DNA from: Streptococcus oricebi
GTDB taxonomy: Bacteria > Bacillota > Bacilli > Lactobacillales > Streptococcaceae
DNA length: 64,000 nt
Reading direction: 5' to 3'
Assembly (NCBI RefSeq): GCF_017883985.1
Contig: NZ_PRDG01000001.1
Coordinates: 323,771 to 387,770 of the forward strand
Below, one piece after another: positions 1 through 11,375 of the stretch; within the stretch, counting starts at the first letter, position 1; every line of letters begins with the position of its first letter. The notes under the pieces were generated by a model. The model saw nothing but the letters and a program-made list of their open reading frames with translations. It had not been told where the DNA came from and did not search any database. The position numbers and the translations under genes were made by a program.

Positions 1-56
1 TCCAGTTCCTAGGAGCATCTATCTTTTTTGCCAGACTTTTAGGGCGTGTTCAATTA
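1..56. repeat. Partial copy of the ~110-bp structured repeat
   Basis: The first 56 bases match the 3' half of the repeat unit at 20405-20460: both contain AGTTCCTAGGAGCAT, then a T-run, then CGTGTTCAATTA. The 5' half should lie left of the window, between atpG and the expected atpD. The unit is described at 20351-20698. Confidence 0.7.
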
Positions 57-71
57 TTATTTTTTGCACCA

Positions 72-950
72 TTATTCTAGCGCGCTGGCTCCCGCTACGA
101 TTTCTGTAATCTCCTGGGTAATGGCTGCCTGGCGTGCGCGATTATATTGAATGGTCAAATCATTGATTACCTTTTTGGCATTATCGGTCGCTGTCTGCAT
201 AGCCGTCATCCCTGCGGCATTTTCTGCTGTCTTGGCATCAATAATGGCTCCATAAATCATGGATTCGGCATACTGGGGTAAGAGTTGGTCTAGTATGGCC
301 TCCCGACCACATTCTAGGTTAAAGTTATGGCTGTAACCCTCGGTAGCTTCATTAGGATCCAAATCAACGATGGGCAACATCTGCTCCACCCGCATCTGAC
401 TAGTCAGACTGTTGATGTGGTGATTATAGCAGACATAGAGTTCATCAAAAAGTTCATTTTGATACATCTCTACTGTCTTGTTGATAATCTTTCTCACCTC
501 ATCAAAGCTAGGCTGGTCTGCTAAACCTCGCAGTTCATAAACCGGTTGAATCCCCCTAGCCTTAAAGAAGTCTGCCCCCATGCCTCCGATAGAGATAATG
601 ACATAGTCACTCTGATTTTCATGGTATTCGGCCAACAATTCCATCATGGACTTGAGAATGGTTGCATTGTAGCCACCGACCAAACCACGATCCGAAGTGA
701 TAACGATATAGGCTGTCTTTTTAACAGGGCGACTGATGAGCATGGGATTGGTTGACTGGTCAACTGTCCCAGTATGCAACATATCGGTCAAAAGCTGGCG
801 AACCTTGGAAGTGTAGATTTGAAAATTTCGAGCAGCTTCCTCTGACTTGCCTAGCTTGGCAGCCGAAACCATCTGCATGGCATTAGTGATTTGACTGGTA
901 TTCTTGGTTGATGCAATTTTATTTTTGATATCATTTAAAGAAATTGCCAT
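72..950 (-). CDS. atpG: F1F0 ATP synthase gamma subunit
   Basis: AtpG is the central rotor shaft of the F1 sector, linking proton flow through the c-ring to catalysis in alpha3beta3. The 292-residue product has the family N-terminus ([20 protein letters not shown]), a Rossmann-like middle ([15 protein letters not shown], about residues 81-95) and the C-terminal helix ending [19 protein letters not shown], the most conserved part of the family. It lies 12 bp after atpA in the operon. The stop codon is followed by a fragment of an intergenic repeat rather than directly by atpD, which is the expected next gene to the left. In fermentative streptococci this enzyme mainly hydrolyses ATP to pump protons out for acid tolerance. 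Confidence 0.97.
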   Translation of the reverse strand: MAISLNDIKNKIASTKNTSQITNAMQMVSAAKLGKSEEAARNFQIYTSKVRQLLTDMLHTGTVDQSTNPMLISRPVKKTAYIVITSDRGLVGGYNATILKSMMELLAEYHENQSDYVIISIGGMGADFFKARGIQPVYELRGLADQPSFDEVRKIINKTVEMYQNELFDELYVCYNHHINSLTSQMRVEQMLPIVDLDPNEATEGYSHNFNLECGREAILDQLLPQYAESMIYGAIIDAKTAENAAGMTAMQTATDNAKKVINDLTIQYNRARQAAITQEITEIVAGASALE

Positions 951-962
951 CTGCCACCTCGA

Positions 963-2471
<1,509 letters not shown>

Positions 2472-2483
2472 TCACACCACTTT

Positions 2484-3020
2484 CTATTTCAGATTTTCTT
2501 TTACTCTTTGTAATTGATGTTTAATACTAGCATCAATTGTCTTGTTATTGGCTGTGACTACAAAGCCACCAATCAGACTAGGATCGAGCTCTTCCTTGAA
2601 AGAACGGACCTTTAAGCCCATCTTTTCTTCCAAGATAGGAGCCAAACGGTCTTTTTGCTGCTCTGACAGGGCCCGGCTCGATTTGAGCGTCACTTGAAAC
2701 TCATTGCTAATCTTCTCCAACTTGCTCAAACTATCCACCAGAATCGGATAAAACAAGTCTTCCCGATCATTCTCAATCAATACATTGAGCAAATTGTCAA
2801 CGAGTTGCGAGCCCGTCGGCTGAAAAAGACGCAGGCACTTGGCCTTTTCTTCCTTGGTCGGACCTAGCTTGGTCAAAAAATCAGGCAACTGGGTCTCTTG
2901 GCAGATGGACTTCATCTGCTCCAATAGACCAAAAACCTGGTCTCCTTGCCCCTTTTCCAAGGTCAATTGAACAAACGGAAGCGCATATTTTTCAATCAAG
3001 GCATAGCTTTTCTTATCCAT
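2484..3020 (-). CDS. atpH: F1F0 ATP synthase delta subunit
   Basis: The delta subunit is the peripheral-stalk connector that fixes F1 to the b subunits. The 178-residue product has the OSCP/delta form: a helical N-terminal half (YALIEKYALPFVQLTLEKGQ) and a C-terminal region with LDPSLIGGFVVTANNKTIDASI, the best conserved stretch of the family. The start codon overlaps the last base of the atpF stop, giving tight translational coupling. The product is at the expected position in the order E-B-F-H-A-G. Confidence 0.95.
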   Translation of the reverse strand: MDKKSYALIEKYALPFVQLTLEKGQGDQVFGLLEQMKSICQETQLPDFLTKLGPTKEEKAKCLRLFQPTGSQLVDNLLNVLIENDREDLFYPILVDSLSKLEKISNEFQVTLKSSRALSEQQKDRLAPILEEKMGLKVRSFKEELDPSLIGGFVVTANNKTIDASIKHQLQRVKENLK

Positions 3021-3514
3021 TACGCGTCTCCTAGCTTGTCAATATAGCGATCAATCAGCTGACTATGACCTTCCTCGTCCAGTTCTTGAGCCAAAATCTT
3101 GCTGGCTAGCTCTACCGACAAGTCAGCCACCTCTCCTTTAAGACTAGTCAAGGCCTCGACCTTACTTTGAGCGACTTCTTGCTTGGCTTTTTCCTTCAAG
3201 CGCCCTGCTTCTGCTGCTGCATCAGCCAGGATAGTCGCCTTATTTTTATCAGCGGTCTCCTTGGCATTTTCCAGAATTGTACTTGCTTCCTTGCGGCTTC
3301 CCGCCAACTCTTCTTCCCGCTTTTGAGCCATTTCTTCTGCCTGCTTGCGAGCTTCTTCGGCCCGATCAATATCGTCAGAAATCTTTTTAGCTCTCTCTTC
3401 AAAAATGCTGGTGATGTTACCCCAAGCAAATTTTTTGATGAGGACAAGCAAAAGAAGAAAGGATCCGGCCACAAGGATAAAGTTTCCAATCAATTCACCG
3501 ATGGTTATATTCAT
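3020..3514 (-). CDS. atpF: F1F0 ATP synthase b subunit
   Basis: The b subunit is the peripheral stator. The 164-residue protein has one N-terminal membrane helix (about residues 9-28, [20 protein letters not shown]) followed by a long charged coiled coil rich in K, E, A and R (about 35-150) that dimerises along F1, and a C-terminal delta-binding end. It overlaps atpH by one base and follows atpB by 19 bp. The length and layout are normal for Gram-positive AtpF. Confidence 0.96.
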   Translation of the reverse strand: MNITIGELIGNFILVAGSFLLLLVLIKKFAWGNITSIFEERAKKISDDIDRAEEARKQAEEMAQKREEELAGSRKEASTILENAKETADKNKATILADAAAEAGRLKEKAKQEVAQSKVEALTSLKGEVADLSVELASKILAQELDEEGHSQLIDRYIDKLGDA

Positions 3515-3533
3515 TTATCTCACTCCTTTCTCT

Positions 3534-4247
3534 TTATTCTTCTCCATTGATTTTCTTGCCCAGATACATGGATGTCAACATGGTGAAAACATAGGCCTGA
3601 ATGCAAGAAATAAAAATAGAAAAGGCTGTCCACACTAAGTTTAGTCCGAATGCTAGTGGATACCAGTAAAATGCTAGGTTGGCAAGGGTCACCAAGAGAC
3701 CTGATAGGACTTCCCCGGCAAAGATATTTCCGTAAATCCGCAAGGCCAGAGAAGCAAAGTTAGTAAACTCCTCCAAGATATTCATCGGCGTCATCCCAAC
3801 AGGTGTCGCAAAAGCCTTTAGATATTCTTTGACACCCCGGCGCCGAACGCCTTCCACATGGCAAATCAAGGTAATCAAGAAAGACATGGCTAAGTCGAAA
3901 GCAATATTGGCTGTCGGTGATGTCCAAAGATTTTCCCCACTGGTCGTTTGCAATTTGGCCATGAGACCAAGATTATTGGCCACAACCAAAAAGAGGAAGA
4001 GGGAAAATAAAAAGAGCGAATAATTCTTGATGTATTTATTCCCGATATTTTCCTTGGTAAAGCCTAGCACGAAGTCCAGGAGATACTCCAAAGCATTCTG
4101 CTTTCCCTTGGGTCTAAGGGTCATCTTGCGACTGGCCCAATAGACAAAGGCAAAAACCATAAGAACAGCTAAAAGAGACATGGCAAGCAGGGTCAAATTA
4201 AAGGTCACAGGACCTAACTGAACGGTTGGATTTACACTTTCTTCCAA
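3534..4247 (-). CDS. atpB: F1F0 ATP synthase a subunit
   Basis: Subunit a is the membrane stator that forms the two proton half-channels facing the c-ring. The 237-residue protein has five to six hydrophobic segments and the signature region [19 protein letters not shown], which contains the essential arginine (R in ALRIYGN, about residue 174). It lies between atpE and atpF in the usual firmicute order. No separate atpI gene is seen upstream; atpE is the first gene after the promoter. Confidence 0.97.
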   Translation of the reverse strand: MEESVNPTVQLGPVTFNLTLLAMSLLAVLMVFAFVYWASRKMTLRPKGKQNALEYLLDFVLGFTKENIGNKYIKNYSLFLFSLFLFLVVANNLGLMAKLQTTSGENLWTSPTANIAFDLAMSFLITLICHVEGVRRRGVKEYLKAFATPVGMTPMNILEEFTNFASLALRIYGNIFAGEVLSGLLVTLANLAFYWYPLAFGLNLVWTAFSIFISCIQAYVFTMLTSMYLGKKINGEE

Positions 4248-4288
4248 CGAACTCCCCTCCTTTTCTAAAGATGAAAAATTTTCTGTTC

Positions 4289-4489
4289 TTATTTAAGTAG
4301 AAATGACATAGCCAAGGTTACAAAGAAAGTACCTTCAATAAAGGCAACACCCATAATCATAAATGTTCTTAATTGACCGATAATCTCTGGCTGACGGGCT
4401 GCTGATTTGAAAAGATTACTCATAAGCATACCTTCCGCAATGGAAACCCCCATACAGGCAAGACAAAGTCCAAAAAATGTTAAATTCAT
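4289..4489 (-). CDS. atpE: F1F0 ATP synthase c subunit
   Basis: The c subunit forms the proton-translocating ring. The product has only 66 residues and two membrane hairpin helices. The proton-carrying acidic residue is the glutamate of [10 protein letters not shown] in helix 2, and the polar loop contains ARQPE. The short length is typical of streptococcal c subunits. The start is supported by AAAGGAG nine bases upstream. It is the first gene of the operon, directly downstream of the promoter at 4523-4551. Confidence 0.96.
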   Translation of the reverse strand: MNLTFFGLCLACMGVSIAEGMLMSNLFKSAARQPEIIGQLRTFMIMGVAFIEGTFFVTLAMSFLLK

Positions 4490-4522
4490 CGTGAATTCTC
4501 CTTTAAAAATTTTTACTTACTT

Positions 4523-4551
4523 AGTTTAGTCCTAAAAATTGCTTTTGTCAA
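4523..4551 (-). promoter_or_regulatory. atp operon promoter
   Basis: On the minus strand a perfect -35 TTGACA (4546-4551) is followed after 17 bases by a -10-like TAAACT (4523-4528), 34 bp before the atpE start codon. The stretch from here up to 4895 contains no gene that I can support. A cre-like sequence, TGGAAACGTTTTAA (4566-4579), lies 14 bp beyond the -35. Confidence 0.8.
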
Positions 4552-4895
4552 ATATTTTTAAGCAGTGGAAACGTTTTAAAGTCTTTTCTTTATAATTTAG
4601 GGAAAAAGCTCAAATCCCCTCCCCTCTTTGACCTCAAAAACTAAGACCAATATAAATATGGCAAGGATAAGACCCGCTTTCGTTCCCTCTCAAAAAACAC
4701 GTTTATCCTAGCTTTTCCGGCTAGACTTTGCTCCCATCACGAAAGAAAAGTCACTAGATAAGTTAGAGCTAGGGGCCAGAAACCCAAGCCTGGGCTACCA
4801 CCCCTTCCAACTTCTTCTCATTATTTCGAGCCTGGCTGGACTAGCAAGGATCTAGTAAAGGCCAGAAAACTTAGGTCCTTAGGGCCTAGCCATCG

Positions 4896-4954
4896 AAAAG
4901 AGGGACAGGGCTAGCATCACACTCTCAGATAAAGAGTACTCGCCAGCCTGCCCC
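4896..4954 (-). terminator. Terminator downstream of glgP
   Basis: The minus strand can fold GGGGCAGG-CTGGC against GCTAG-CCCTGTCCC, about 13 pairs with one bulge. An inner ACTCT/AGAGT stem is also present and TCTTTT follows. It starts 8 bp after the glgP stop and separates the glycogen genes from the atp operon. Confidence 0.65.
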
Positions 4955-4961
4955 TTGTCAC

Positions 4962-7358
4962 CTACTTCTCTAACTTCCAAATTTCTTGGGCATATTGCTC
5001 AATGGTATCATCTGATGTGAACTTATCAGACTTGGCAATATTGATGAGACTCATCTTAGCCCACTTATCCTTGTCGCGATAGAGTTGGTCAATCTTCTCT
5101 TGAGCCTCCACATAGGCCTTAAAGTCTTCCAAGAGGAAGTACTCATCATTGTGGGTAATCAGGGCTTCATAGATTTCTGATCCTTCTTCACGGACATTTG
5201 GAATACTTCCATTGACAAAGCTATCTACGACACGACGGATAACCGGGTCGCTTTCATAGAGGCCTCGTGAATAGTAGTCATGGCGTTGGTAGTGGTCATA
5301 GACCTGATCCTTGTCCATTCCAAAAATGACAATATTATCATCGCCCACTTCGTCCTTAATCTCAATATTGGCCCCATCCAGTGTAGCCAGGGTAATGGCC
5401 CCTGTCATCATAAACTTCATGTTAGAAGTACCAGAAGCTTCCTTGGAGGCTAGGGAGATTTGCTCGGAGACATCTGCTGCTGGAATGATGAGTTCGGCTA
5501 GGCTGACCCGATAATTTTCTAGAAAGACAACCTTGAGCTTGCCTTTTAGACTCTCATCATGGTTGACCAGATTGGCTACCTCGTTAATCAACTTGATAAC
5601 TGACTTGGCAAAGTGGTAGCCAGGAGCAGCCTTGGCCCCAAAGATAAAGACCCGAGGCACCATATCCTTGTCTGGATTGTCCTTTAAATCCCAGTAAAGT
5701 TTGATGATGTGCATCAGATTTAAGAGCTGGCGCTTATAGGCATGGAGTCGCTTGACCTGAACGTCAAAGATAGCCTCAGTCGATACCTCAACTCCGGTAG
5801 ACTCCTTAATAAAGTCTGCCAAGCGTGCCTTGGCCTCCTGCTTGACTTGATAAAAGTCTGCTAGAACTTGCTTGTCATCCTGATAGTCTAAGAGTTTACG
5901 AAGCTCGTGAATATCGGTCCGCCAACCATTACCAATCACCTTATCTAGCTCATTAGACAAAGGCTCGTCAGCAATCTGCAACCAACGCCGTTGGACGATT
6001 CCATTAGTCTTATTATTGAACTTTTCAGGATAGATAGCATAGAAGTCTCTCAAAGTATCTTCCTTGAGCAGTTCGGTATGTAGCTTAGCTACCCCGTTGA
6101 TAGAGTGACCACCGATAATGGCCAAGTGGGCCATGTGGATTTGATTATCCTTGACAATCCGTGTATTTTCAATCACTTCTGGCTCGATTCCTCGCTTGGC
6201 CATTTCAGCCACATAACGGTTGTCAATCTCTAGGATGATTTGGTAAACCCGAGGCAGAACATTCTTAAAGAGCTCAGCATCCCATTTTTCCAAGGCTTCA
6301 GAGAGAATGGTGTGGTTGGTATAGCTCATGGTCTGAACGGTCGCCTGCCAAGCGTCCTCCCATTCCAAATGGTACTTGTCCAGCAAAAGCCGCATAAACT
6401 CTGCCGGCGCTACCGCTGGGTGGGTATCATTGATATGGACAGAGACTTTCTGATGGATGTCTTTGAGCGGCAGACCCTGTTTGAGATAGGATTGAATAAT
6501 GGTTTGCAGACCCGCACTGGTCATAAAGTATTCCTGAATCAGGCGCAGCTCCTTGCCCTCATAACTCGAATCATCTGGGTAGAGAATAGCCGTAATATCC
6601 ATAATCTTACGTCGGTCCTCAATGGTCGGATAGTCCAGTTCATACTCTTCTGGAATCTCCACATCCCAGAGACGGAGGTTATTGACATTATCATTACCAA
6701 AACCAATCTGGGGAACATCGTAAGGCACCGCCCGCAAGGTCCGAGAATTTTCATAGACAGGAGAAACCCGTCCCTCTTCATTGGCCTTGAGGTAGACATT
6801 TCCGTAAATCTTGACGTCAACAATGTCATGGTCCTTTCTGGTTTCCCAGACATTTCCTAGACTACCAAACCAGTCATCTGGGATTTCTACCTGATAACCG
6901 TCCACAATCCTTTGTTTAAAGAGACCATAGCGGTAGCGAATCCCATTTCCAAAACCTGGATAGCCTGTGCTGGCTAGGGAGTCCATAAAGGCTGCGGCCA
7001 GACGGCCCAGGCCACCATTTCCTAGGGCCATATCGTGCTCGGCATTTTTTACATCTGCAAAATTCACCCCTAAATCAGCCAAGGACTCCTTGACCAAATC
7101 AAGAATGCCCAGATTTAAAAGATTGGTTTCCAGCATCCGGCCTGGCAAAAATTCGATTGAGAAGTAATAGGCCGTCTTTTGCTGGCTATCGATCAGTTTG
7201 TTTCGTCTGTCCAGCCAAAGGGGGGTAATGTATTTCCGAATGGTCCGAGCCAGAGCTTGAAAAAGCTCTGCCGGAGTCGCATCTACAACCTTAATCAGCT
7301 GCTCCTCGTGCAGAGTATCCTTAAAATCACGAATAAATTTTTCCTTAGTTAATTCCAT
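4962..7358 (-). CDS. glgP: Glycogen phosphorylase
   Basis: This GT35 alpha-glucan phosphorylase releases glucose-1-phosphate from glycogen using pyridoxal phosphate. The 798-residue protein has the family landmarks: GNGGLGRLAAAFMDS near 110, HINDTHPAV near 310, VKRLHAYKRQLLN near 540 and the PLP region KEASGTSNMKFMMTG near 640-655, whose lysine (NMK) binds PLP. A GTG nine bases further out is in frame, but AGGAAG (7368-7373) directly abuts it. The same Shine-Dalgarno sequence is ideally spaced for the ATG at 7358, so I chose that start. It lies 301 bp after glgA, so it may be transcribed separately from glgBCDA. Confidence 0.95.
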   Translation of the reverse strand: MELTKEKFIRDFKDTLHEEQLIKVVDATPAELFQALARTIRKYITPLWLDRRNKLIDSQQKTAYYFSIEFLPGRMLETNLLNLGILDLVKESLADLGVNFADVKNAEHDMALGNGGLGRLAAAFMDSLASTGYPGFGNGIRYRYGLFKQRIVDGYQVEIPDDWFGSLGNVWETRKDHDIVDVKIYGNVYLKANEEGRVSPVYENSRTLRAVPYDVPQIGFGNDNVNNLRLWDVEIPEEYELDYPTIEDRRKIMDITAILYPDDSSYEGKELRLIQEYFMTSAGLQTIIQSYLKQGLPLKDIHQKVSVHINDTHPAVAPAEFMRLLLDKYHLEWEDAWQATVQTMSYTNHTILSEALEKWDAELFKNVLPRVYQIILEIDNRYVAEMAKRGIEPEVIENTRIVKDNQIHMAHLAIIGGHSINGVAKLHTELLKEDTLRDFYAIYPEKFNNKTNGIVQRRWLQIADEPLSNELDKVIGNGWRTDIHELRKLLDYQDDKQVLADFYQVKQEAKARLADFIKESTGVEVSTEAIFDVQVKRLHAYKRQLLNLMHIIKLYWDLKDNPDKDMVPRVFIFGAKAAPGYHFAKSVIKLINEVANLVNHDESLKGKLKVVFLENYRVSLAELIIPAADVSEQISLASKEASGTSNMKFMMTGAITLATLDGANIEIKDEVGDDNIVIFGMDKDQVYDHYQRHDYYSRGLYESDPVIRRVVDSFVNGSIPNVREEGSEIYEALITHNDEYFLLEDFKAYVEAQEKIDQLYRDKDKWAKMSLINIAKSDKFTSDDTIEQYAQEIWKLEK

Positions 7359-7590
7359 TTGTCTCACTTCCTAACTGTTGCTGAGCTATCCTTTCACTAC
7401 TTCTGAAACTGTAAAAGCAGTCTCCTTCTCCTAGCTAACTGATTAGCGGTCCTTCTCCCTGGGCTGTTTTTATCTTTTCTAGCTACTCCTCTAAAATCAA
7501 GATTGGCTATTGACCTAGATAGTCTAGAGTTTTAGGCCTTTCCTTAAGTAGGAAAAGAAGGCAGATACCAAAAAGTCAAAAGTCCAGCAA

Positions 7591-7636
7591 ATAAGAGAAG
7601 ACCCTAGAAGCGATTAGCCCCTGGTCTTGCTCTTAT
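7591..7636 (-). terminator. Hairpin between glgA and glgP
   Basis: On the minus strand ATAAGAG-C-AAGACC pairs with GGTCTT-CTCTTAT, 13 pairs with one bulge, 24 bp after the glgA stop. The following sequence is only moderately T-rich, so termination may be partial and let some transcripts reach glgP. I see no gene and no convincing separate promoter in the rest of 7359-7659. Confidence 0.45.
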
Positions 7637-7659
7637 CCACTAACTTTTAACTCATCTCT

Positions 7660-9090
7660 TTAATAAAGGGAATCATAGAGCTGGCTATAGGCCAAGCTGG
7701 CTGTATCCCAAGAGAAATCTCTGTCCATGGCTTGTTCTTGAAGAGATTTCCATGCTTCCTTATCCTGACTATATAGACTGAGCGCTTCTTTGAAGGTCCA
7801 AGTCAGCCAGTAGCCAGAAAAGTTATTAAAGCTAAAGCCTGTTCCCTGACCTGTATAGACATTATAGGCCTCAACAGTGTCTCTCAAACCACCGACCTCG
7901 TGTACCAGAGGCAGGGTTCCATAGCGCATGGACATCATCTGTGACAGACCACAAGGTTCAAAGCGACTAGGCATCAAGAAAATATCGCTGGCCGCATAGA
8001 TTTCCTGAGCCAGGGTCACATCAAAGGTGATGTTGGCTGATAGCTTGTCCGGATAGGCATGGCCAAACCAGGCAAAGGACTGCTCAAAGGACCAGTCTCC
8101 GGTCCCCAAAAGGACAATCTGGACATCTTCTTGCAGCATATTGTGCAATTCATCAACGACCAAGTCAAAGCCTTTTTGACGGGTCAGGCGTGAAACAATC
8201 CCCACCAGAGGAACATCATCCCGAACTGGCAGACCCAACTTTTCTTGCAGGTCTCGCTTGCTCTCTGCCTTACCGGTCAAGTCGTCCTTGCTAAAATGAT
8301 ATTGCAGAAGTTTATCCGTTTCTGGATTATAGATATCGGTATCAATCCCATTGACAATACCTGATACCTTGCCAGACTCCATTCTGAGAATCAAATCCAG
8401 CCCACAACCAAATTCTGGCGTCATAATCTCATGAGCATAGCTAGGGGAAACGGTAGTCACCCGGTCTGCATAGAGAATCCCTGCCTTCATCCAGTTGAGA
8501 CAGTTGTTCCAACGCAGGGTTCCATCCTCGTAGCGCTCATAGCCAACCCCAAAGAGGTCCCAGAGCATGCTGTCAGAAAATTGACCCTGGAATTCCAGAT
8601 TATGGATAGTCAGGACTGTTTTAATGCCTTGATAGGCCTGAATCCAACGATATTTTTCCTTAACCAAGAAAGGAATCATGGCTGTATGGTAGTCGTGAAC
8701 ATGGAGCACATCTGGAATAAAGTCAATCCGCTCCATAGCCTCAACTGCTGCTAGTTGGAAGAAAGCAAAGCGTTCTCCATCATCAAAGTCACCATAGACA
8801 TGTCCGCGGAAGAAATAATGCTGGTTGTCAATAAAGTAAAAGTCAACCCCGTCTAAGGCAATCTTCTTCAGCCCCACATACTGGCTGCGCCAACCGACCT
8901 TGACTTCAAAGTGGAAGAGATCTTCCACCTGATCACCAAACTTTGCCTCAACCGAGTCATAGTAGGGTAGAATAACCCCTACCTGGTGCCCATTACGGAC
9001 CAGAGATTTAGGGAGAGCGCCAATAACGTCTCCCAAACCACCGGTTTTTGAAAATGGTGCTCCCTCTGCTGCTACAAATAAAACTCTCAT
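7660..9090 (-). CDS. glgA: Glycogen synthase (ADP-glucose)
   Basis: This GT5 enzyme transfers glucose from ADP-glucose to the growing alpha-1,4-glucan. The 476-residue length is typical. The N-terminal KTGGLGDV (residues 16-23) is the ADP-glucose binding motif of GlgA, and the C-terminal half has [14 protein letters not shown] and [18 protein letters not shown], the retaining GT-B acceptor/phosphate loop with its conserved glutamate. It overlaps the end of glgD by 4 bp, so the two are translationally coupled. It belongs to the glgB-C-D-A unit under the cre-controlled promoter. Confidence 0.96.
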   Translation of the reverse strand: MRVLFVAAEGAPFSKTGGLGDVIGALPKSLVRNGHQVGVILPYYDSVEAKFGDQVEDLFHFEVKVGWRSQYVGLKKIALDGVDFYFIDNQHYFFRGHVYGDFDDGERFAFFQLAAVEAMERIDFIPDVLHVHDYHTAMIPFLVKEKYRWIQAYQGIKTVLTIHNLEFQGQFSDSMLWDLFGVGYERYEDGTLRWNNCLNWMKAGILYADRVTTVSPSYAHEIMTPEFGCGLDLILRMESGKVSGIVNGIDTDIYNPETDKLLQYHFSKDDLTGKAESKRDLQEKLGLPVRDDVPLVGIVSRLTRQKGFDLVVDELHNMLQEDVQIVLLGTGDWSFEQSFAWFGHAYPDKLSANITFDVTLAQEIYAASDIFLMPSRFEPCGLSQMMSMRYGTLPLVHEVGGLRDTVEAYNVYTGQGTGFSFNNFSGYWLTWTFKEALSLYSQDKEAWKSLQEQAMDRDFSWDTASLAYSQLYDSLY

Positions 9091-10226
9091 AGAATCAAAT
9101 CCTCTGTTACCTTTTGACCTTTTTGGAGAACGATTGGATGTTCAGCGGTTCCCCTAACGGTTACTCCTTCTCCAATTTCGACATTCTTATCGACAATCGC
9201 ATATTCCACAACAGCGTCCTTGCCGATATTGACCCGAGGGAAGAGCACACTGTGCTTAATCTTGCTGCCTTCTGCGATATTGGTATTACGGGAGACAACA
9301 GAGCCTTCCACCTCGCCTCGAACCAGGCTACCAGAGGCAAATTGTGAGCGAGAAACCTTGGATGACGGTGCATAGTAGGTTGGCTCCTCATTTTTAACCT
9401 TGGTATAAATCTTTTGATTAGGTGAAAAGAGGGAGTAGAATTTTTGCGATTCTAGCATGTCCAAGTTAGCCTTGAAGTAAGAAGGCACAGAGTAGATATT
9501 AGCTAGGTAACCAGTGTATTCATAAGCAAAGGCTCCTTCTTGAGCGGCCAAGTCACGCAGGACATAGCGCAGTTTTTCAGGATTATCCTTCTGTGCTTCT
9601 ACTTCTAGCTTTTCAATCAACCAGTCTGTATCCACTACAAAAATATCTGTTGACATATTGTAGAGTTTTTGGTCCAAGTCCTTGTCAAATAATTGGTGGG
9701 ACAGGACATGGTCGGTCTCGCTGATGTCCAAAACAGCATTGACATCAGAGATATCTTCCTTACCTAGCTTCTTATAAACCACAGTAATCGGCTGGTCTGT
9801 CGTACTGTGTAGGTGGAAGACCTGATTGAGGTCGATATTGATGAGCACATCACAGTTGAGGGCAACGGTTTGATCACTTCCTGAGCGCTTGAGGTAGGTC
9901 AAGAGTTGGTCATAGTATTCCTTACCAACCGTGCTACTTTCCACGCGCGTATTGTAAATCCCCAGATAGTAGTGACTCAAAAGGGTGGATAGGCCCCACT
10001 CCCGTCCACTACGAATGTGGTCAAAGACAGAGCTGATATTATTTTGCTGGAAGATACCAAAGACGCTCCGAATCCCTGCATTAGCTAGGCTGGACAAGGG
10101 GAAGTCAATCAAACGGTACTTACCACCAAAGGGCAAGCTAGCCACCGGACGCTGGTCTGTCAAGCTAGCCATGTCGTGGAAACCGACTGTGTTTCCTAAA
10201 ATCGCTGAATATTTATCAATCTTCAT
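9087..10226 (-). CDS. glgD: Glucose-1-phosphate adenylyltransferase, regulatory subunit GlgD
   Basis: GlgD is the paralogue that pairs with GlgC in firmicute ADP-glucose pyrophosphorylase and modulates its activity. The product lacks the GGxGTRL pyrophosphorylase loop seen in GlgC (here [13 protein letters not shown] at the same place), as expected for a non-catalytic subunit. It keeps [20 protein letters not shown] and a C-terminal left-handed beta-helix of hexapeptide repeats. Longer in-frame starts exist up to 10259, but the ATG at 10226 has a GGGGGT sequence about 8 bases upstream and gives the family N-terminus [11 protein letters not shown]. It overlaps glgC by 11 bp and glgA by 4 bp. 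Confidence 0.93.
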   Translation of the reverse strand: MKIDKYSAILGNTVGFHDMASLTDQRPVASLPFGGKYRLIDFPLSSLANAGIRSVFGIFQQNNISSVFDHIRSGREWGLSTLLSHYYLGIYNTRVESSTVGKEYYDQLLTYLKRSGSDQTVALNCDVLINIDLNQVFHLHSTTDQPITVVYKKLGKEDISDVNAVLDISETDHVLSHQLFDKDLDQKLYNMSTDIFVVDTDWLIEKLEVEAQKDNPEKLRYVLRDLAAQEGAFAYEYTGYLANIYSVPSYFKANLDMLESQKFYSLFSPNQKIYTKVKNEEPTYYAPSSKVSRSQFASGSLVRGEVEGSVVSRNTNIAEGSKIKHSVLFPRVNIGKDAVVEYAIVDKNVEIGEGVTVRGTAEHPIVLQKGQKVTEDLIL

Positions 10227-11358
10227 CTGATGGTACCCCCACTTTCTCATTGTATCCAACTACTTGGACTTCATCTGTTCCGTCAATTTCTACGCCGTCT
10301 GAAATAACTGCTCCTTCACCGACAATGGCCCGTTTAATCTTGGCACCATGACCGATAATGGCTCCACTCATGATAATAGAATCTTCAACAAGAGCGCCTG
10401 TTCTGACCTGAGCTTCCGTTGAGAGGATAGAGTGTTTGACTGTTCCATCTACAAAGCAGCCGTCCACAACCAGCGAATCTTCTACCTCAGCATTGTCACC
10501 AAAGAAGTTTGGTGGTGAAATCAAGTTACGAGAATAAATCTTCCAATGACGATTGCGGCTGTCGAGCGCATTGTCTGGATCGATATATTCCATATTGGCT
10601 TCCCAGAGAGACTCTACGGTACCAACGTCCTTCCAGTAGCCTTCAAATTCATAGGCATAGACACTTTCCCCTGATTCCAGATAGGTAGGGATAACATTTT
10701 TACCAAAGTCTGACATATCCACCGAGCTCTTTTCGGCAGCTACCAACATCTTGCGCAAGCGTTCCCAGTCAAAGATATAGATACCCATAGAGGCCTTGGT
10801 TGATTTTGGCTTTTCTGGTTTTTCTTCAAATTCAACAATCCGGTTGCTAGCATCCGTATTCATAATTCCGAAACGGCTAGCCTCCTTCAATGGAACGTCC
10901 AGGACCGCAACGGTTAGGCTGGCATGGTTGTCCTTATGAGATTGCAGCATATCATCATAGTCCATCTTGTAGATGTGGTCCCCTGATAAGATAAGGACAT
11001 ACTCAGGATTGATACTATCGATATAGTCGATATTTTGGAAAATAGCGTGACTCGTTCCCTCAAACCAACGATTGCCCTCGCTAGCAGAATAAGGTTGGAG
11101 AATGGAGACACCGGAGTTGATGCCATCAAGACCCCAACTAGAGCCATTTCCAATATGGCTGTTGAGTGCTAAAGGTTGGTACTGGGTAATGACACCAACA
11201 TTATGAATCCCAGAATTCGCACAGTTTGACAAGGCGAAATCAATAATCCGATAACGTCCACCAAATTGAACTGCTGGTTTGGCAATGCTCTGTGTGAGCT
11301 TTCCGAGACGTGTTCCTTGCCCACCGGCAAGGATCAAAGCTAGCATTTCATTCTTCAT
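10216..11358 (-). CDS. glgC: Glucose-1-phosphate adenylyltransferase, catalytic subunit
   Basis: GlgC makes ADP-glucose from glucose-1-phosphate and ATP, the committed step of bacterial glycogen synthesis. The 380-residue protein has the nucleotide loop [15 protein letters not shown] (residues 8-22), [20 protein letters not shown] and [11 protein letters not shown] for sugar-phosphate binding, and a C-terminal beta-helix domain. AAAAGGAG precedes the ATG. It lies 17 bp after glgB and its 3' end overlaps glgD, so the two subunits are probably made in stoichiometric amounts. Confidence 0.96.
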   Translation of the reverse strand: MKNEMLALILAGGQGTRLGKLTQSIAKPAVQFGGRYRIIDFALSNCANSGIHNVGVITQYQPLALNSHIGNGSSWGLDGINSGVSILQPYSASEGNRWFEGTSHAIFQNIDYIDSINPEYVLILSGDHIYKMDYDDMLQSHKDNHASLTVAVLDVPLKEASRFGIMNTDASNRIVEFEEKPEKPKSTKASMGIYIFDWERLRKMLVAAEKSSVDMSDFGKNVIPTYLESGESVYAYEFEGYWKDVGTVESLWEANMEYIDPDNALDSRNRHWKIYSRNLISPPNFFGDNAEVEDSLVVDGCFVDGTVKHSILSTEAQVRTGALVEDSIIMSGAIIGHGAKIKRAIVGEGAVISDGVEIDGTDEVQVVGYNEKVGVPSDED

Positions 11359-11375
11359 TTTCTGCTCCTTTTATA

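Noticed and set aside
6240..6860. 206-residue plus-strand frame opposite glgP
   Set aside because: It lies wholly within the clearly coding glgP frame and has no start site or family features.
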